Of a DNA stretch of 64,000 bases, positions 25,983-35,101 are shown piece after piece. The stretch is taken from positions 22,544-86,543 of the forward strand of contig JAEUVZ010000029.1 of the NCBI GenBank assembly GCA_016786665.1, read 5' to 3'. This stretch comes from Flavipsychrobacter sp. (GTDB taxonomy: Bacteria > Bacteroidota > Bacteroidia > Chitinophagales > Chitinophagaceae). A program made the translations under genes and the position numbers. Within the stretch, counting starts at the first letter, position 1. The number at the start of each line of letters is the position of its first letter. The notes below the pieces were generated by a model. That model worked only from the letters and a program-made list of their open reading frames with translations, searched no databases and was not told where the DNA came from.

Positions 25983-27386
25983 CTACACTTCCACCTTCGG
26001 CGTTACAATAGGCATGGTCTTCACCTGCTTCATTTTGGCAAATCCGCCCAATACGTTTCTCAGGTTATCATATCCCTGCCGCTTGAACAGTGAAGCCGCT
26101 ATCACCGAGCGGTAACCGCCCGCGCAGTGTATATACAGGTTGTTGTCCATTTCTACCGATGCGATGTTGGCTACATCCGTCAGTGTATCCAGGGGTATGT
26201 TCACCGCCCCTTTCACGTGGCCGGCTTCATACTCGGTCGGCTTGCGCACGTCCAGCACTTCCAGCCGGCTATCATGCGGAATGTCCATAGCCAGCTCGTC
26301 GGCATCTATATCAATGATCATATCTATCTCTTCACCGGCGGCTTTCCATGCCTGTAGGCCGCCATCCAGGTAGCCCTGCACGTTATCAATTCCCACCCGC
26401 GCCAGTCGGATGATACTCTCTTCTTCTTTCCCTTCCTCGGTTACCAGCACCAGCGGCTGGTTAAAGGGTAAGATACTGCCCGCCCATTCCGCAAAGCGTC
26501 CGTCAAGGCCTATGCTGATGGCGTCGGGCACAAACTCCTGCGTAAACACCGTAGCTGGCCGCGTATCCAGTATCCACGCACCACCGGCCACCTTGTCTTT
26601 AAAGGCCTCCACGGTCAGCGCCTGCATCGCCACGCCCATCACTTCGTCCATAGTAGTATAGCCCTCCTTATTAATGCGGGCATTAATGGGGAAATACGCA
26701 GGTGGCGTAGAAAGCCCGGAAGTTACCGCGTTAACAAATTCTTCGCGGCTCATATCCTGGAGGGCGTAATTGCTTTCTGCCTGCGCGGCCATGGTGCTGT
26801 ATGTTTCCGGGCCCAGGTTTTTTCCGCACGAGGAGCCGGGTCCGTGAGCAGGGTACACGATAACATTTCCGGGTAGCCCTTTTATCTTCTGCAGGGAGTC
26901 ATACATCATCGAGGCCAGCTCTTCTTTGGTCATGTTTCCGCTAAACAAGTCCGGACGGCCTACATCACCTACAAACAGGGTATCACCGGTAAATACGCAG
27001 TAAGGCTTATCCTCTTCATCGTTCAGCAGGTAGCAGGTGCTTTCCAGTGTATGCCCCGGCGTATGTATCGCCTTTAGCTTCAGCTTGCCTATGGCGAAAA
27101 CCTCCCCGTCCGTGGCCTCATGTATCGGGAAGCCCGCTTTGGTTTTCGGGCCGTACACTATCGGGGCCCCGGTAGCTTTGGCCAGTTCCAGGTGGCCGCT
27201 CACAAAGTCAGCATGAAAGTGGGTCTCAAAAATGTACTTGATGGTTACACCCATTTCTTCGGCTTTCTTCAGGTACGTGTCCACATCACGGAGCGGGTCT
27301 ATTACAGCCGCCTCGCCTTCACTGGCTATAAAGTATGCTGCCTCACTCAGGCAGTTGGTATATAATTGTTCTACGTGCATATGCAT
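25983..27386 (-). CDS. MBL-fold hydrolase with two rhodanese domains (persulfide dioxygenase-like)
   Basis: The product has 467 residues from MHMHVEQLY (27386; MHVEQLY at 27380 is equally possible). The N-terminal metallo-beta-lactamase domain has the metal motif THFHADF, then HTPGHT, FTGDTLFVGDVGRPD and YPAHGPGSSCGK, the ETHE1/persulfide-dioxygenase type with a single iron site. Two rhodanese domains follow. In the first the active-site loop (VTEEGKEEES) has no Cys, so it is probably inactive; the second has HCAGGYRS with the catalytic Cys. Expected role: oxidation of glutathione- or protein-persulfides and sulfur transfer in sulfide detoxification. Cytoplasmic; monocistronic. Confidence 0.9.
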   Translation of the reverse strand: MHMHVEQLYTNCLSEAAYFIASEGEAAVIDPLRDVDTYLKKAEEMGVTIKYIFETHFHADFVSGHLELAKATGAPIVYGPKTKAGFPIHEATDGEVFAIGKLKLKAIHTPGHTLESTCYLLNDEEDKPYCVFTGDTLFVGDVGRPDLFSGNMTKEELASMMYDSLQKIKGLPGNVIVYPAHGPGSSCGKNLGPETYSTMAAQAESNYALQDMSREEFVNAVTSGLSTPPAYFPINARINKEGYTTMDEVMGVAMQALTVEAFKDKVAGGAWILDTRPATVFTQEFVPDAISIGLDGRFAEWAGSILPFNQPLVLVTEEGKEEESIIRLARVGIDNVQGYLDGGLQAWKAAGEEIDMIIDIDADELAMDIPHDSRLEVLDVRKPTEYEAGHVKGAVNIPLDTLTDVANIASVEMDNNLYIHCAGGYRSVIAASLFKRQGYDNLRNVLGGFAKMKQVKTMPIVTPKVEV

Positions 27387-27474
27387 TGTTTCTAGAGAAT
27401 GTAAATAATGGTGCTGCATTTCGCATTATTCCCAGCCGTCAAAGGTACGTTTTATCCCAAAATCGCTCTACGGG

Positions 27475-27516
27475 TATAACAAAAGCCAATGGCGGTATCA
27501 GGGCGCCATTGGCTTT
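27475..27516 (-). terminator. Terminator after the zinc metallopeptidase gene
   Basis: A perfect 12-base stem AAAGCCAATGGC (27482-27493) and GCCATTGGCTTT (27505-27516). On the minus strand it is followed by TTGTTAT, downstream of the stop at 27544. Confidence 0.75.
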
Positions 27517-27543
27517 CACGGTCAGCTATCTACCGAGCAGGCG

Positions 27544-28245
27544 TTAATCGTCTCTCCGGTTCAGAAATATCATTATGTAATACAGCAGGGTGGCCAGCGA
27601 GCTGATAGCAGCTACCACATAGGTACGCGCCGCCCATTTCAGCGCGTCTTCCGCCTGCTCGTGTTCACCGCGGGAGGTGAGGCCCGTGCTTTCCATCCAC
27701 TTCAGCGCGCGAGAGCTGGCATCATACTCTACCGGCAGGGTCACAAAGGTGAAAATAGTGGAAAAGGCGAACAGGGCTATGCCTATCAGCAATACGGTTT
27801 GGTTCCCTACCCCAAAGCCCAGCACGCCAAGCCCCGCCAGTAGCACCCACTGCGACAGCGTGGTGGTAATGTTTACAATAGGCACCAGCTTGCTCCGCAG
27901 TTGCAGCATACTGTAGGCCGTAGCATGCTGCACCGCGTGGCCGCACTCATGCGCCGCTACCGCTGCCGCTGCTATGCTTCTGCCGGCGTATACATCCGGG
28001 CTCAGGTTCACGGTCTTATTAGCCGGATTGTAGTGGTCGCTCAGGAAGCCCCCTACCGATACTACCTGCACGTCGTGTATGCCATTGTCATGCAGCATGC
28101 GTTCCGCTACTTCTTTACCACTCAGCCCTTCACTCAGCGGCACCTGCGCGTATTCATGAAATTTACGCTTCAGTTTTCCACTCACCGCCATACCGATGAA
28201 CATCAGTATCGCAGCCAATACCATATATCCCATGTAAGCACTCAT
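27544..28245 (-). CDS. Zinc metallopeptidase, YugP type (PF04298)
   Basis: Membrane-anchored putative neutral zinc metallopeptidase, 233 residues from MSAYMGYMVLAAILM. An N-terminal membrane helix precedes the soluble catalytic part containing HECGHAVQH (HExxH), and further helices follow (WVLLAGLGVLGFGV, TVLLIGIALFAFSTIFTFV) with a last one at the C-terminus. Conserved DHYNPANKTVNLSPDVY precedes the metal site, as in the YugP family. The substrate is not known. The frame is open 17 codons further upstream, but the family starts with a membrane helix, which supports Met at 28245. Confidence 0.9.
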   Translation of the reverse strand: MSAYMGYMVLAAILMFIGMAVSGKLKRKFHEYAQVPLSEGLSGKEVAERMLHDNGIHDVQVVSVGGFLSDHYNPANKTVNLSPDVYAGRSIAAAAVAAHECGHAVQHATAYSMLQLRSKLVPIVNITTTLSQWVLLAGLGVLGFGVGNQTVLLIGIALFAFSTIFTFVTLPVEYDASSRALKWMESTGLTSRGEHEQAEDALKWAARTYVVAAISSLATLLYYIMIFLNRRDD

Positions 28246-28398
28246 CGTTCTATCTTTTTTACGTTTTAGTACATCAAATTCCCTACCAATTGGCAAAATG
28301 GCAGCAACGGGTAGTAAGGCGTCACGGCAAAGCCACGCGTTTTATACTTTGCTTAACAAATGGTGCCACCACATGACAAAACGCCACTGAAAAAAGCC

Positions 28399-31300
28399 CT
28401 ACCGTCGTTTCTTCGGCGCGGGTTTCTTCACCGGCGGTTTCGCGCCGGTCTGGCTCATATGTAGTTTCTGGCGGTCGTAGTTCACGGGCAGTCCCAGTGC
28501 CTCATATATATAGTCCTGCGCCACGGTACGCACACTCAGGCTGTTTATCTTGCCATTCTCCGCCGATGGGTTCACCCGGTTAGAGAGAAACACGAATACT
28601 ACACCCGTTCCCGGGTCGGCCCAGGCGCAGGTACCGGTAAAGCCCTGGTGCCCGAAGGTATATCCCGTAGCGCGGTTGCCCGCAGGCCCGCCGTCATCCC
28701 GGCTCTTTTCCGCTTTGTCAAATCCATAGCCTCTCCGGCTGATGGCCGAATTGTATGAAGTGAACAGCTTCACCGTCGCTTCTTTAAAATACCGCTTGCC
28801 GTTGTAGGTGCCCTTGTTCAGCAGCATCTGGAAAATTACCGCCACGTCGCGGGCATTGGAAAATACTCCGGCATGCCCAGCCACGCCGCCAAACATTGCC
28901 GCTCCCGGGTCGTGAACGTATCCTTGCAGCAGCTGACCGCGATATAGTTTATCATCTTCCGTAGGCGCTATCTCCTGGGCCGGGAATTTCGCCAGCGGGC
29001 GGTAGGTCATCGTGGTCAGCCCCAGTGGTTTGTAGAATTGCTCGTCCACATATGCGTCTATCTTCTTGCCCGTTAGCTCTTCCACTATCGCCGCAAGGAA
29101 GTAGAAGTCCAGGTCGCTGTAGGTATACTTCCGGCTTTCCAGGGGGCTGGCCAGTATGGTCTCCCATATTTTTGCAGGGTAGTCTTTTTGCAGGTACATG
29201 TTCCTGGCCACTTCCACGGTGTGGTCGTTATCTCTGCTGCTGCTGTACAGGGTGGCAGAGCCTACCGTCTCTTTGTAGAAGGGTATCCAGCTCTTCAGTC
29301 CCGCCTGGTGCAGCAGCAGGTCTTTTATTCTCAGCCCGGCTTTGTTCGTCCCTTTGGTCCAGTCCAGGTAGTCTCCCAGGGTTTTATTTATATCCAGCTT
29401 CCCGGTTTCATACAGCCGCATTACCGCCAGGTTGGTAGAAAGCACTTTGGTCAGCGATGCTACATCATATATCGCATCCTTGGTCACTTTTTTGGTTTTC
29501 TCATACGTGTAGTACCCAAAGGCCTCGTCATAGAAAACCTTGCCGTTCTTCGCCGCTATTATACGACATCCGGGGAAGGCCCGGTCGGCTATGCCCCGCT
29601 GTATAAAGAGGTTCAGCTTATCCAGCGCTGTCGGGTCTGTTACACCCGCATCCTGTACAAATTCTACTGTTTCCAGTTTGGCGGCCGGCGGCCCCGCAGG
29701 CGGTGTCGCCTTTTCCGGCACTGTCACTACAGCGGGCTCCCCGGTGCCAGGCTTCATTTCCGGGCAAGGGGTTACGGGTAGCCGGCCCGTGGCCTTTTTC
29801 CTGCGCAGCAATACGCGCGCCACGGTCCCTTCCGCAATGTCATCATCTTCATACGCCACTATTACGGAACGGGTGTTGCACATCCCCTTCAGCAGGTACG
29901 GATTGCCAAACAGCACTATTATCACATTCTTTTTCATCCCCGCCTCCTTCAGAAAGGCCAGTTGTTTTTTATCCAGTCCATAGCTCCCGCCAGAGGGGTA
30001 GAAGGTCAGGTCGTGCACCCCTACCACCACAGCGTCATAATAGTCCAGGTGCTTGCTCGCAGCCAGGTATTTATCATCACCACTGCCTTTGGCCAACCAC
30101 TTCGCTTCCACCCTTCCCAGCGAGTCCTTCAGTATCTCATAAAGCGTGCTTCCGGAGGTGTTGATGCCTACGTACCCTACGCTCATATTCTCGCGCACTT
30201 TACCCAGCAGTTCGTTGTTATCTTTTACTAGTGTTACCGCTGCGTTGGTCACCTTTCGGCGTACCGTTTCTATGTCGCGATTCAGGTCTTGGGTCACATT
30301 CTGTGTTGCCAGTGGCTGCCAGTTGGCAAGTCCGGCGTTATACTTCGCGGCCAGTATTTTCTTCACGCTGTTTTCCAGGGCCTGCATCGATACGCGACCG
30401 CCGGCTAATGCTTCCTTGATCTTTGCGATAGCCGTAGGCACATCCTGCGAAAACAGCAATACATCATTACCGGCTATAAAGGCCAGCACATCTACTTCTC
30501 CCGCAGGGTAGTACTTGGTCACACCCTTCATATTCAGCGCGTCGGTAAATACCAGTCCGTTAAAGCCCATCTTTCCCCGCAGTTGGTTCACTATAGTATT
30601 CCGGGAAAGTGTGGTGGGCGTATTCTTACCCTTCTCCAGTGCGGGCACGTTCAGGTGGGCGATCATTACACTCTGAACGCCCGATTCTATCAGCCGCTGA
30701 AAAGGGTAGAACTCCACCCGCTCCAGCTCAGCCAGCGACTTGTTTATTACCGGCAGGTCGTGGTGAGAGTCCGCATCTGTGTCACCATGGCCGGGAAAGT
30801 GTTTGGCGCAGGCCATCACCCCGTTTTCCTGCAGCCCGCGCATATAGGCTATACCCATCTCCGCCACACGCGTCTTATCCTCGCTGAAGGAACGGAAATT
30901 GATGATGGGGTTGTTCGGGTTATTGTTCACATCTACTACAGGGGCAAAGTTTATGTGCACCCCCAGCCGATTGCACTGGCGTGCTACGGCCACCGCCATC
31001 TCGTACACCAGGCCGCTGTCACGGGTAGCCCCCAGCATCATCTGCCGCGGAAAATTCTTTACACCCGTCAGGCGCATACCCAGGCCCCACTCCGCATCCA
31101 TCCCCACCAGCAGCGGAACGTTCGCTATCTTCTGGTATTTATTGGTCTGTACCGCCTGGGCCTCCGGTGTACCCTGCATAAATATTACACCGCCTATCTG
31201 GCGGTTATTAATAAGCTCTGTTATTTTCCCTTCGTTATAGTCCTTCCCGCCTGAGTAGGCCGCCACCATAAAGAGCTGGCCTATCTTCTCCTCCAGTGTC

Positions 31301-31419
31301 AGGCTGTTATACGTATCATTCACCCATTGCTGGCGGGATGGCTGAGCCTGCCCCTCGATGGAAAAAAATAAAATAACCGTCGCAGCTATGGCTGCAACTA
31401 CACTTTTTACTAACGACAT
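28399..31419 (-). CDS. Exported GH3 beta-N-acetylhexosaminidase fused to a beta-lactamase-like serine hydrolase
   Basis: The product has 1006 residues. Signal peptide 1-26 (ending EGQAQ). Glycoside hydrolase family 3 domain, about 30-380, of the NagZ type: KHFPGHGDTDADSHHDLP carries the His/Asp acid-base dyad, and FTDALNMKGV the Asp nucleophile. A GH3 C-terminal-like region follows to about 560. Residues about 600-980 form a class C beta-lactamase/esterase-like serine hydrolase: SLTK (SxxK) near 655, YSD as the YxN-type motif, and HQGFTG (HxG). The basic tail ends PKKRR. Likely action on peptidoglycan: removal of GlcNAc plus trimming or release of peptide in the periplasm. Such fusions are known in Bacteroidota. 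A promoter abuts the start codon. Confidence 0.92.
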   Translation of the reverse strand: MSLVKSVVAAIAATVILFFSIEGQAQPSRQQWVNDTYNSLTLEEKIGQLFMVAAYSGGKDYNEGKITELINNRQIGGVIFMQGTPEAQAVQTNKYQKIANVPLLVGMDAEWGLGMRLTGVKNFPRQMMLGATRDSGLVYEMAVAVARQCNRLGVHINFAPVVDVNNNPNNPIINFRSFSEDKTRVAEMGIAYMRGLQENGVMACAKHFPGHGDTDADSHHDLPVINKSLAELERVEFYPFQRLIESGVQSVMIAHLNVPALEKGKNTPTTLSRNTIVNQLRGKMGFNGLVFTDALNMKGVTKYYPAGEVDVLAFIAGNDVLLFSQDVPTAIAKIKEALAGGRVSMQALENSVKKILAAKYNAGLANWQPLATQNVTQDLNRDIETVRRKVTNAAVTLVKDNNELLGKVRENMSVGYVGINTSGSTLYEILKDSLGRVEAKWLAKGSGDDKYLAASKHLDYYDAVVVGVHDLTFYPSGGSYGLDKKQLAFLKEAGMKKNVIIVLFGNPYLLKGMCNTRSVIVAYEDDDIAEGTVARVLLRRKKATGRLPVTPCPEMKPGTGEPAVVTVPEKATPPAGPPAAKLETVEFVQDAGVTDPTALDKLNLFIQRGIADRAFPGCRIIAAKNGKVFYDEAFGYYTYEKTKKVTKDAIYDVASLTKVLSTNLAVMRLYETGKLDINKTLGDYLDWTKGTNKAGLRIKDLLLHQAGLKSWIPFYKETVGSATLYSSSRDNDHTVEVARNMYLQKDYPAKIWETILASPLESRKYTYSDLDFYFLAAIVEELTGKKIDAYVDEQFYKPLGLTTMTYRPLAKFPAQEIAPTEDDKLYRGQLLQGYVHDPGAAMFGGVAGHAGVFSNARDVAVIFQMLLNKGTYNGKRYFKEATVKLFTSYNSAISRRGYGFDKAEKSRDDGGPAGNRATGYTFGHQGFTGTCAWADPGTGVVFVFLSNRVNPSAENGKINSLSVRTVAQDYIYEALGLPVNYDRQKLHMSQTGAKPPVKKPAPKKRR

Positions 31420-31423
31420 GTAA

Positions 31424-31457
31424 CAAAAATAGCCTTAAATAAACACCTCCCTGCAAA
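31424..31457 (-). promoter_or_regulatory. Promoter of the GH3/serine hydrolase gene
   Basis: Minus strand TTTG (31457-31454), a 22-base spacer, then TATTTTTG (31431-31424). The last G is five bases from the ATG, so the predicted transcript starts at or next to the start codon. Confidence 0.6.
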
Positions 31458-31546
31458 TCAGGTCATACATTTTTACACTACTATGTGCAAAAAACTCATA
31501 AAATACGCCATATCCCACAATGCGGCGCGGGCTGGCATATTTCCGT

Positions 31547-31554
31547 TATTTTTG
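31547..31554 (+). promoter_or_regulatory. Candidate -7 element of mutL
   Basis: TATTTTTGC, an exact TAnnTTTG match. Predicted start of transcription near 31560, about 13 bases before GTG 31573. This rules out the longer frame from 31483. No good TTG is seen at -33. Confidence 0.5.
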
Positions 31555-31572
31555 CGCCAAACCATTACTACG

Positions 31573-33402
31573 GTGCCGGATATTATTCAATTACTGTCAG
31601 ATCATATTGCCAACCAGATAGCGGCGGGCGAGGTGATTCAGCGCCCGGCATCGGCGGTGAAGGAACTGATGGAGAACGCCATAGATGCCGGCGCTACCGA
31701 AATTCAGCTGGTGGTTAAAGACGCCGGGAAAGAGCTGATACAGGTAATAGACAACGGTATCGGCATGAGCCCCACCGATGCCCGCATGAGCTTTGAGCGC
31801 CATGCCACCTCCAAAATTCGCAACATCAGCGATTTGTTTACCATCCGTACCATGGGCTTCCGCGGAGAGGCGCTGGCTTCCATAGCCGCCGTGGCACAGG
31901 TAGAGTTGCGCACCCGCATAGAGGATATGGATACCGGCACCCGCCTGGTAATAGAAGGAACGGAAATAAAAACTGCCGAACCCGTCGCCACCGCTAAGGG
32001 CACCAACCTGATGGTGAAGAACTTGTTCTACAATGTTCCCGCCCGCAGGCATTTCCTGAAAAGCAATACCACGGAGTTCCGCCATATTATTGACGAGTTT
32101 ACCCGAATAGCGCTGGCGCATCCCGGCATAGCGTTTCGCCTGTTTCACAACGGTGCCGAGCAATTTCACCTGGAGGCCGGCAACCTGAAGACTCGTATCG
32201 TAAACCTGCTCGGAAACTCATACGAGAAGAACCTCGTACCCGTAGAAGAAACCACAGACCTGCTGCACATCCGCGGGTTTATTGGTAAGCCGGAGGCGGC
32301 TACCCGCACCCGGGGCATGCAGTTCTTTTTTATCAATAACCGCTTCATCAGGAATGCATACCTGAACCACGCGGTGATGAATGCTTACGAGGGGCTTATA
32401 GAAAAAGAGGCTTTCCCTTTCTATGTACTCTTCCTGGAGGTAGACCCCTCCAAGGTAGACGTGAATGTACACCCCACCAAGCAGGAAGTGAAGTTTGAAG
32501 ACGACAGGCTGATGTACACCTACCTCAACGCCGCCGTAAAGCATGCTCTCGCCCGCTATAATATAGCCCCCTCACTCGATTTTTCCCTGAGCGCTGAAAT
32601 ACAGCAGTTACCTTCGGTCCAGTTGCCGTCCACTCAGCAAAACCGCGAGGACGTGCAGAAGGGCTATCTCTTCAATAATTTCACCCAAAAGGGACAAGCG
32701 CACTTTATTGATAAAAACGACGGCCTGAAGCATTGGCAGGAATTGTACGCCATCGCCAAACAGCCCGGCTCTTCCGATAATGCCATATCGCTGCCTTCGC
32801 AGCCCACGCTCCATGCCGATAACGACGACCCGGCCAATAGCAAGAACGCACTGCTGGTGCAGGGCTCCATGCTCCTCACCACGGTGAAGTCGGGCCTGAT
32901 GCTCATACATATTCGCCGCGCGCAGGAACGCATCTGGTACGAGCGGCTATTGGAAGAATGGAATTCCGGCAATACGCCTTCTCAGCAGTTGCTGTTTCCC
33001 ATCACCTACGAAACCGCCACTGCCGATGCGCTGCTGCTTACAGAGGCTTTGCCCGATCTGGCACGAATTGGCTTCGATATCGCGCCCTTCGGCCCTAAAA
33101 CGTTTATCATCCAGGGCACTCCTACGGCACTGCCTTCCGGAGAAGAAAAGAACCTGCTCGACGAGGTGATAGAGCAACTGAAGCATGGCGCATCCGATGC
33201 CGTGAACAACAAACGCTCCGAAATATTGCTCACGCACGTTGCCCGCAGGCTGTCGCGCAACAAGCAGGGCATACATCAGCCCGAAGCACAACAGGCTCTT
33301 ATAGATGAGCTTTTTGCATGTACGCAACCTGAGTATACACCCGATGGCAAGCGGGTATTTACCATCATCCGCCGGGAGGCGCTCGATGAGATGCTGGGCT
33401 AA
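31573..33402 (+). CDS. mutL: DNA mismatch repair protein MutL
   Basis: Couples mismatch recognition by MutS to strand incision. About 609 residues from GTG 31573 (VPDIIQLLSDHIANQ IAAGEV in the normal N-terminal place). The GHKL ATPase motifs are intact: ENAIDAGAT, IDNGIGM, GFRGEALASIAAV and TKGTNLMVKNLFYN. The transducer domain has VDVNVHPTKQEVKF. The C-terminal dimerisation domain contains LMLIHIRRAQERIWYE, where the family normally has IDQH; the metal-binding DQH of the endonuclease motif is replaced by His-Ile-Arg. The C-terminal Cys region CTQPEYTPDGK is present. Endonuclease activity is therefore doubtful. Confidence 0.95.
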   Translation: MPDIIQLLSDHIANQIAAGEVIQRPASAVKELMENAIDAGATEIQLVVKDAGKELIQVIDNGIGMSPTDARMSFERHATSKIRNISDLFTIRTMGFRGEALASIAAVAQVELRTRIEDMDTGTRLVIEGTEIKTAEPVATAKGTNLMVKNLFYNVPARRHFLKSNTTEFRHIIDEFTRIALAHPGIAFRLFHNGAEQFHLEAGNLKTRIVNLLGNSYEKNLVPVEETTDLLHIRGFIGKPEAATRTRGMQFFFINNRFIRNAYLNHAVMNAYEGLIEKEAFPFYVLFLEVDPSKVDVNVHPTKQEVKFEDDRLMYTYLNAAVKHALARYNIAPSLDFSLSAEIQQLPSVQLPSTQQNREDVQKGYLFNNFTQKGQAHFIDKNDGLKHWQELYAIAKQPGSSDNAISLPSQPTLHADNDDPANSKNALLVQGSMLLTTVKSGLMLIHIRRAQERIWYERLLEEWNSGNTPSQQLLFPITYETATADALLLTEALPDLARIGFDIAPFGPKTFIIQGTPTALPSGEEKNLLDEVIEQLKHGASDAVNNKRSEILLTHVARRLSRNKQGIHQPEAQQALIDELFACTQPEYTPDGKRVFTIIRREALDEMLG

Positions 33403-33471
33403 TGTTCCCTGAACGGTGCATATATGTTCATTTTCAGTAACTTCGCCCTCCTGTAATTTATTTAAAGTTCA

Positions 33472-34560
33472 ATGTCTGCGCTTAAATTTTACCAGCTAAC
33501 AGTTAAGGAGGTACGGCCCGAAACAGCCGATTGCGTATCTGTATCCCTGGAGGTTCCCGGCGAACTGATGGAACTATTCCGGTTTGCTCCGGGGCAGTAC
33601 CTCACTTTCCGGAAGCACGTGGCGGATGCCGAAATACGCAGGTCTTATTCCATCTGTGCCAGCCCGAAAGACAACGAACTGCGCGTAGCCATTAAAAAAG
33701 TAGAGGGGGGCCGTTTCTCCGGTTACGCCAACCAGGACCTGAAAAAGGGAGATGTGCTTGATGTGATGCCGCCTATGGGCAAATTCACACCCAAAGTAAC
33801 CGATGTAGCACAGAAGGAATACCTCGCTGTGGCCGCCGGCAGCGGCATCACCCCCATCATGAGCATCATGAAAACGGTGCTGGAAGATGAACCCAACAGT
33901 ACATTTACACTTATATACGGCAATCGCAGCCGCAACTCGGTTATTTTCCGCGAGCAGATTGAAGGATTGAAAAATAAGTACATGCAGCGGCTTCGCCTGT
34001 TCCACATCTTGAGCAGGGAGTATATGGATGTACCTCTCTTCAACGGGCGCATAGACGCGCAGAAAATAGAAGAACTCGGGAAATCCCTCATATCGGTTCC
34101 CGGAATTCACGAAGCATTTATCTGCGGCCCCGAAGACATGATTCTATCGGTAAAGCAAAAGCTGGTAGACATGGGTATGCCTTCCGCCAATGTTCATATT
34201 GAGCTCTTCACTTCGCCCGACCAGCCAAAGCAATCCCATGAAAACTGGGCGGCCGAACACGCCACCGACGAGGGGCCAAAGAGTAAAGTAAGCATTACCC
34301 TCGATGGAACAACCTTCGATATGGAACTGGCATACAATGGCGAAAGCATTCTTGATGCGGCACTGCGCCACGGTGCCGACTTGCCGTATGCCTGCAAAGG
34401 AGGCGTATGTTGCACCTGCAGGGCCAAGGTAACCGAAGGGCAGGTAGATATGGAAGTGAATTATGCCCTGGAACCCGACGAAGTGGAAAAGGGCTTCGTA
34501 CTCACCTGCCAGGCACACCCTAAAACAGACAGGGTCATTATCGACTTTGATGCACGCTAA
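33472..34560 (+). CDS. Flavin/2Fe-2S oxidoreductase, PaaE-like (ferredoxin-NADP reductase fold)
   Basis: The product has 362 residues and three domains. The FAD-binding barrel (5-105) has RSYSICASP. The NAD(P)-binding domain (110-235) has AAGSGITPIMSI and ends with FICGPEDMI. A plant-type ferredoxin domain (270-355) has CKGGVCCTCRAKV and a later Cys in LTCQAHP as 2Fe-2S ligands. This order (reductase then ferredoxin) is that of PaaE, the reductase of phenylacetyl-CoA epoxidase, and of related oxygenase reductases. No paaABCD genes are nearby, so the partner is unknown. It starts 70 bases after mutL. Confidence 0.88.
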   Translation: MSALKFYQLTVKEVRPETADCVSVSLEVPGELMELFRFAPGQYLTFRKHVADAEIRRSYSICASPKDNELRVAIKKVEGGRFSGYANQDLKKGDVLDVMPPMGKFTPKVTDVAQKEYLAVAAGSGITPIMSIMKTVLEDEPNSTFTLIYGNRSRNSVIFREQIEGLKNKYMQRLRLFHILSREYMDVPLFNGRIDAQKIEELGKSLISVPGIHEAFICGPEDMILSVKQKLVDMGMPSANVHIELFTSPDQPKQSHENWAAEHATDEGPKSKVSITLDGTTFDMELAYNGESILDAALRHGADLPYACKGGVCCTCRAKVTEGQVDMEVNYALEPDEVEKGFVLTCQAHPKTDRVIIDFDAR

Positions 34561-34600
34561 TGGATCGTTACGGGTATGCACACCGTGCTGCCCACACACT

Positions 34601-34648
34601 GGTCAAAGCATCCGCTTTGACCCAACATAGCCGAAGTATTTACTTCGG
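34601..34648. repeat. Two tandem hairpins between convergent genes
   Basis: GGTCAAAGC-ATCC-GCTTTGACC at 34601-34622 (perfect nine-base arms), then CCGAAGTA-TT-TACTTCGG at 34631-34648 (perfect eight-base arms). Both lie between the PaaE-like gene and arfB. Neither has a T-run, so they may be transcript-end structures of another kind or protein sites. Confidence 0.6.
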
Positions 34649-34701
34649 CCCGCCCAAACCACCTGCACAGCACTCTCCACGAAAACCCAAATACAGATTA
34701 A

Positions 34702-35094
34702 CTACCAGTCCTTACGCCTCATCTGCTTTTTCTCCGAAGACCGCCGCTTGTTTTCAAGCCTTTTCTCCTTTACGGCACGGGGCAGGTTACTCTTCTTCCG
34801 CTTCTTGGGCACTACCAGGCTTTGAGTTACCAGCAGCAGCAGCTTCCGGAGCGCTATCTGTTTGTTTTCCAGTTGCGAACGGCTTTCCGTAGCTTTTACC
34901 GTAAGCAGTCCTTCCTTAGTAATGCGGTTCGCCAGCCGGGTAGCGATACGTTCTTTTTCTTCCTCGGTAAAAATTACTGAACGGTCAACCTCCCAGCAGG
35001 CTTCTGCCGCTGTTTCCACTTTGTTTACATTCTGCCCGCCTTTGCCGCCGCTCCTGGCCGTGCGATAAAATACCTCGGATGAAAAATCATTCAT
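34702..35094 (-). CDS. arfB: Alternative ribosome-rescue peptidyl-tRNA hydrolase ArfB
   Basis: Releases peptides from ribosomes stalled without a stop codon. The product has 130 residues from MNDFSSEVFYRTARSGG. The catalytic GGQ motif is in SGGKGGQNVNKVET at the N-terminus, followed by VKATESRSQLENKQIAL. The C-terminal tail is strongly basic (KKRKKSNLP, KRRSSEKKQMRRKDW), as needed to sit in the empty mRNA channel. There is no codon-recognition domain, which separates it from RF1 and RF2. Seven upstream codons in frame are not needed. A TATTTTTGC box abuts the ATG. Confidence 0.93.
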   Translation of the reverse strand: MNDFSSEVFYRTARSGGKGGQNVNKVETAAEACWEVDRSVIFTEEEKERIATRLANRITKEGLLTVKATESRSQLENKQIALRKLLLLVTQSLVVPKKRKKSNLPRAVKEKRLENKRRSSEKKQMRRKDW

Positions 35095-35101
35095 AGCAGC
35101 G

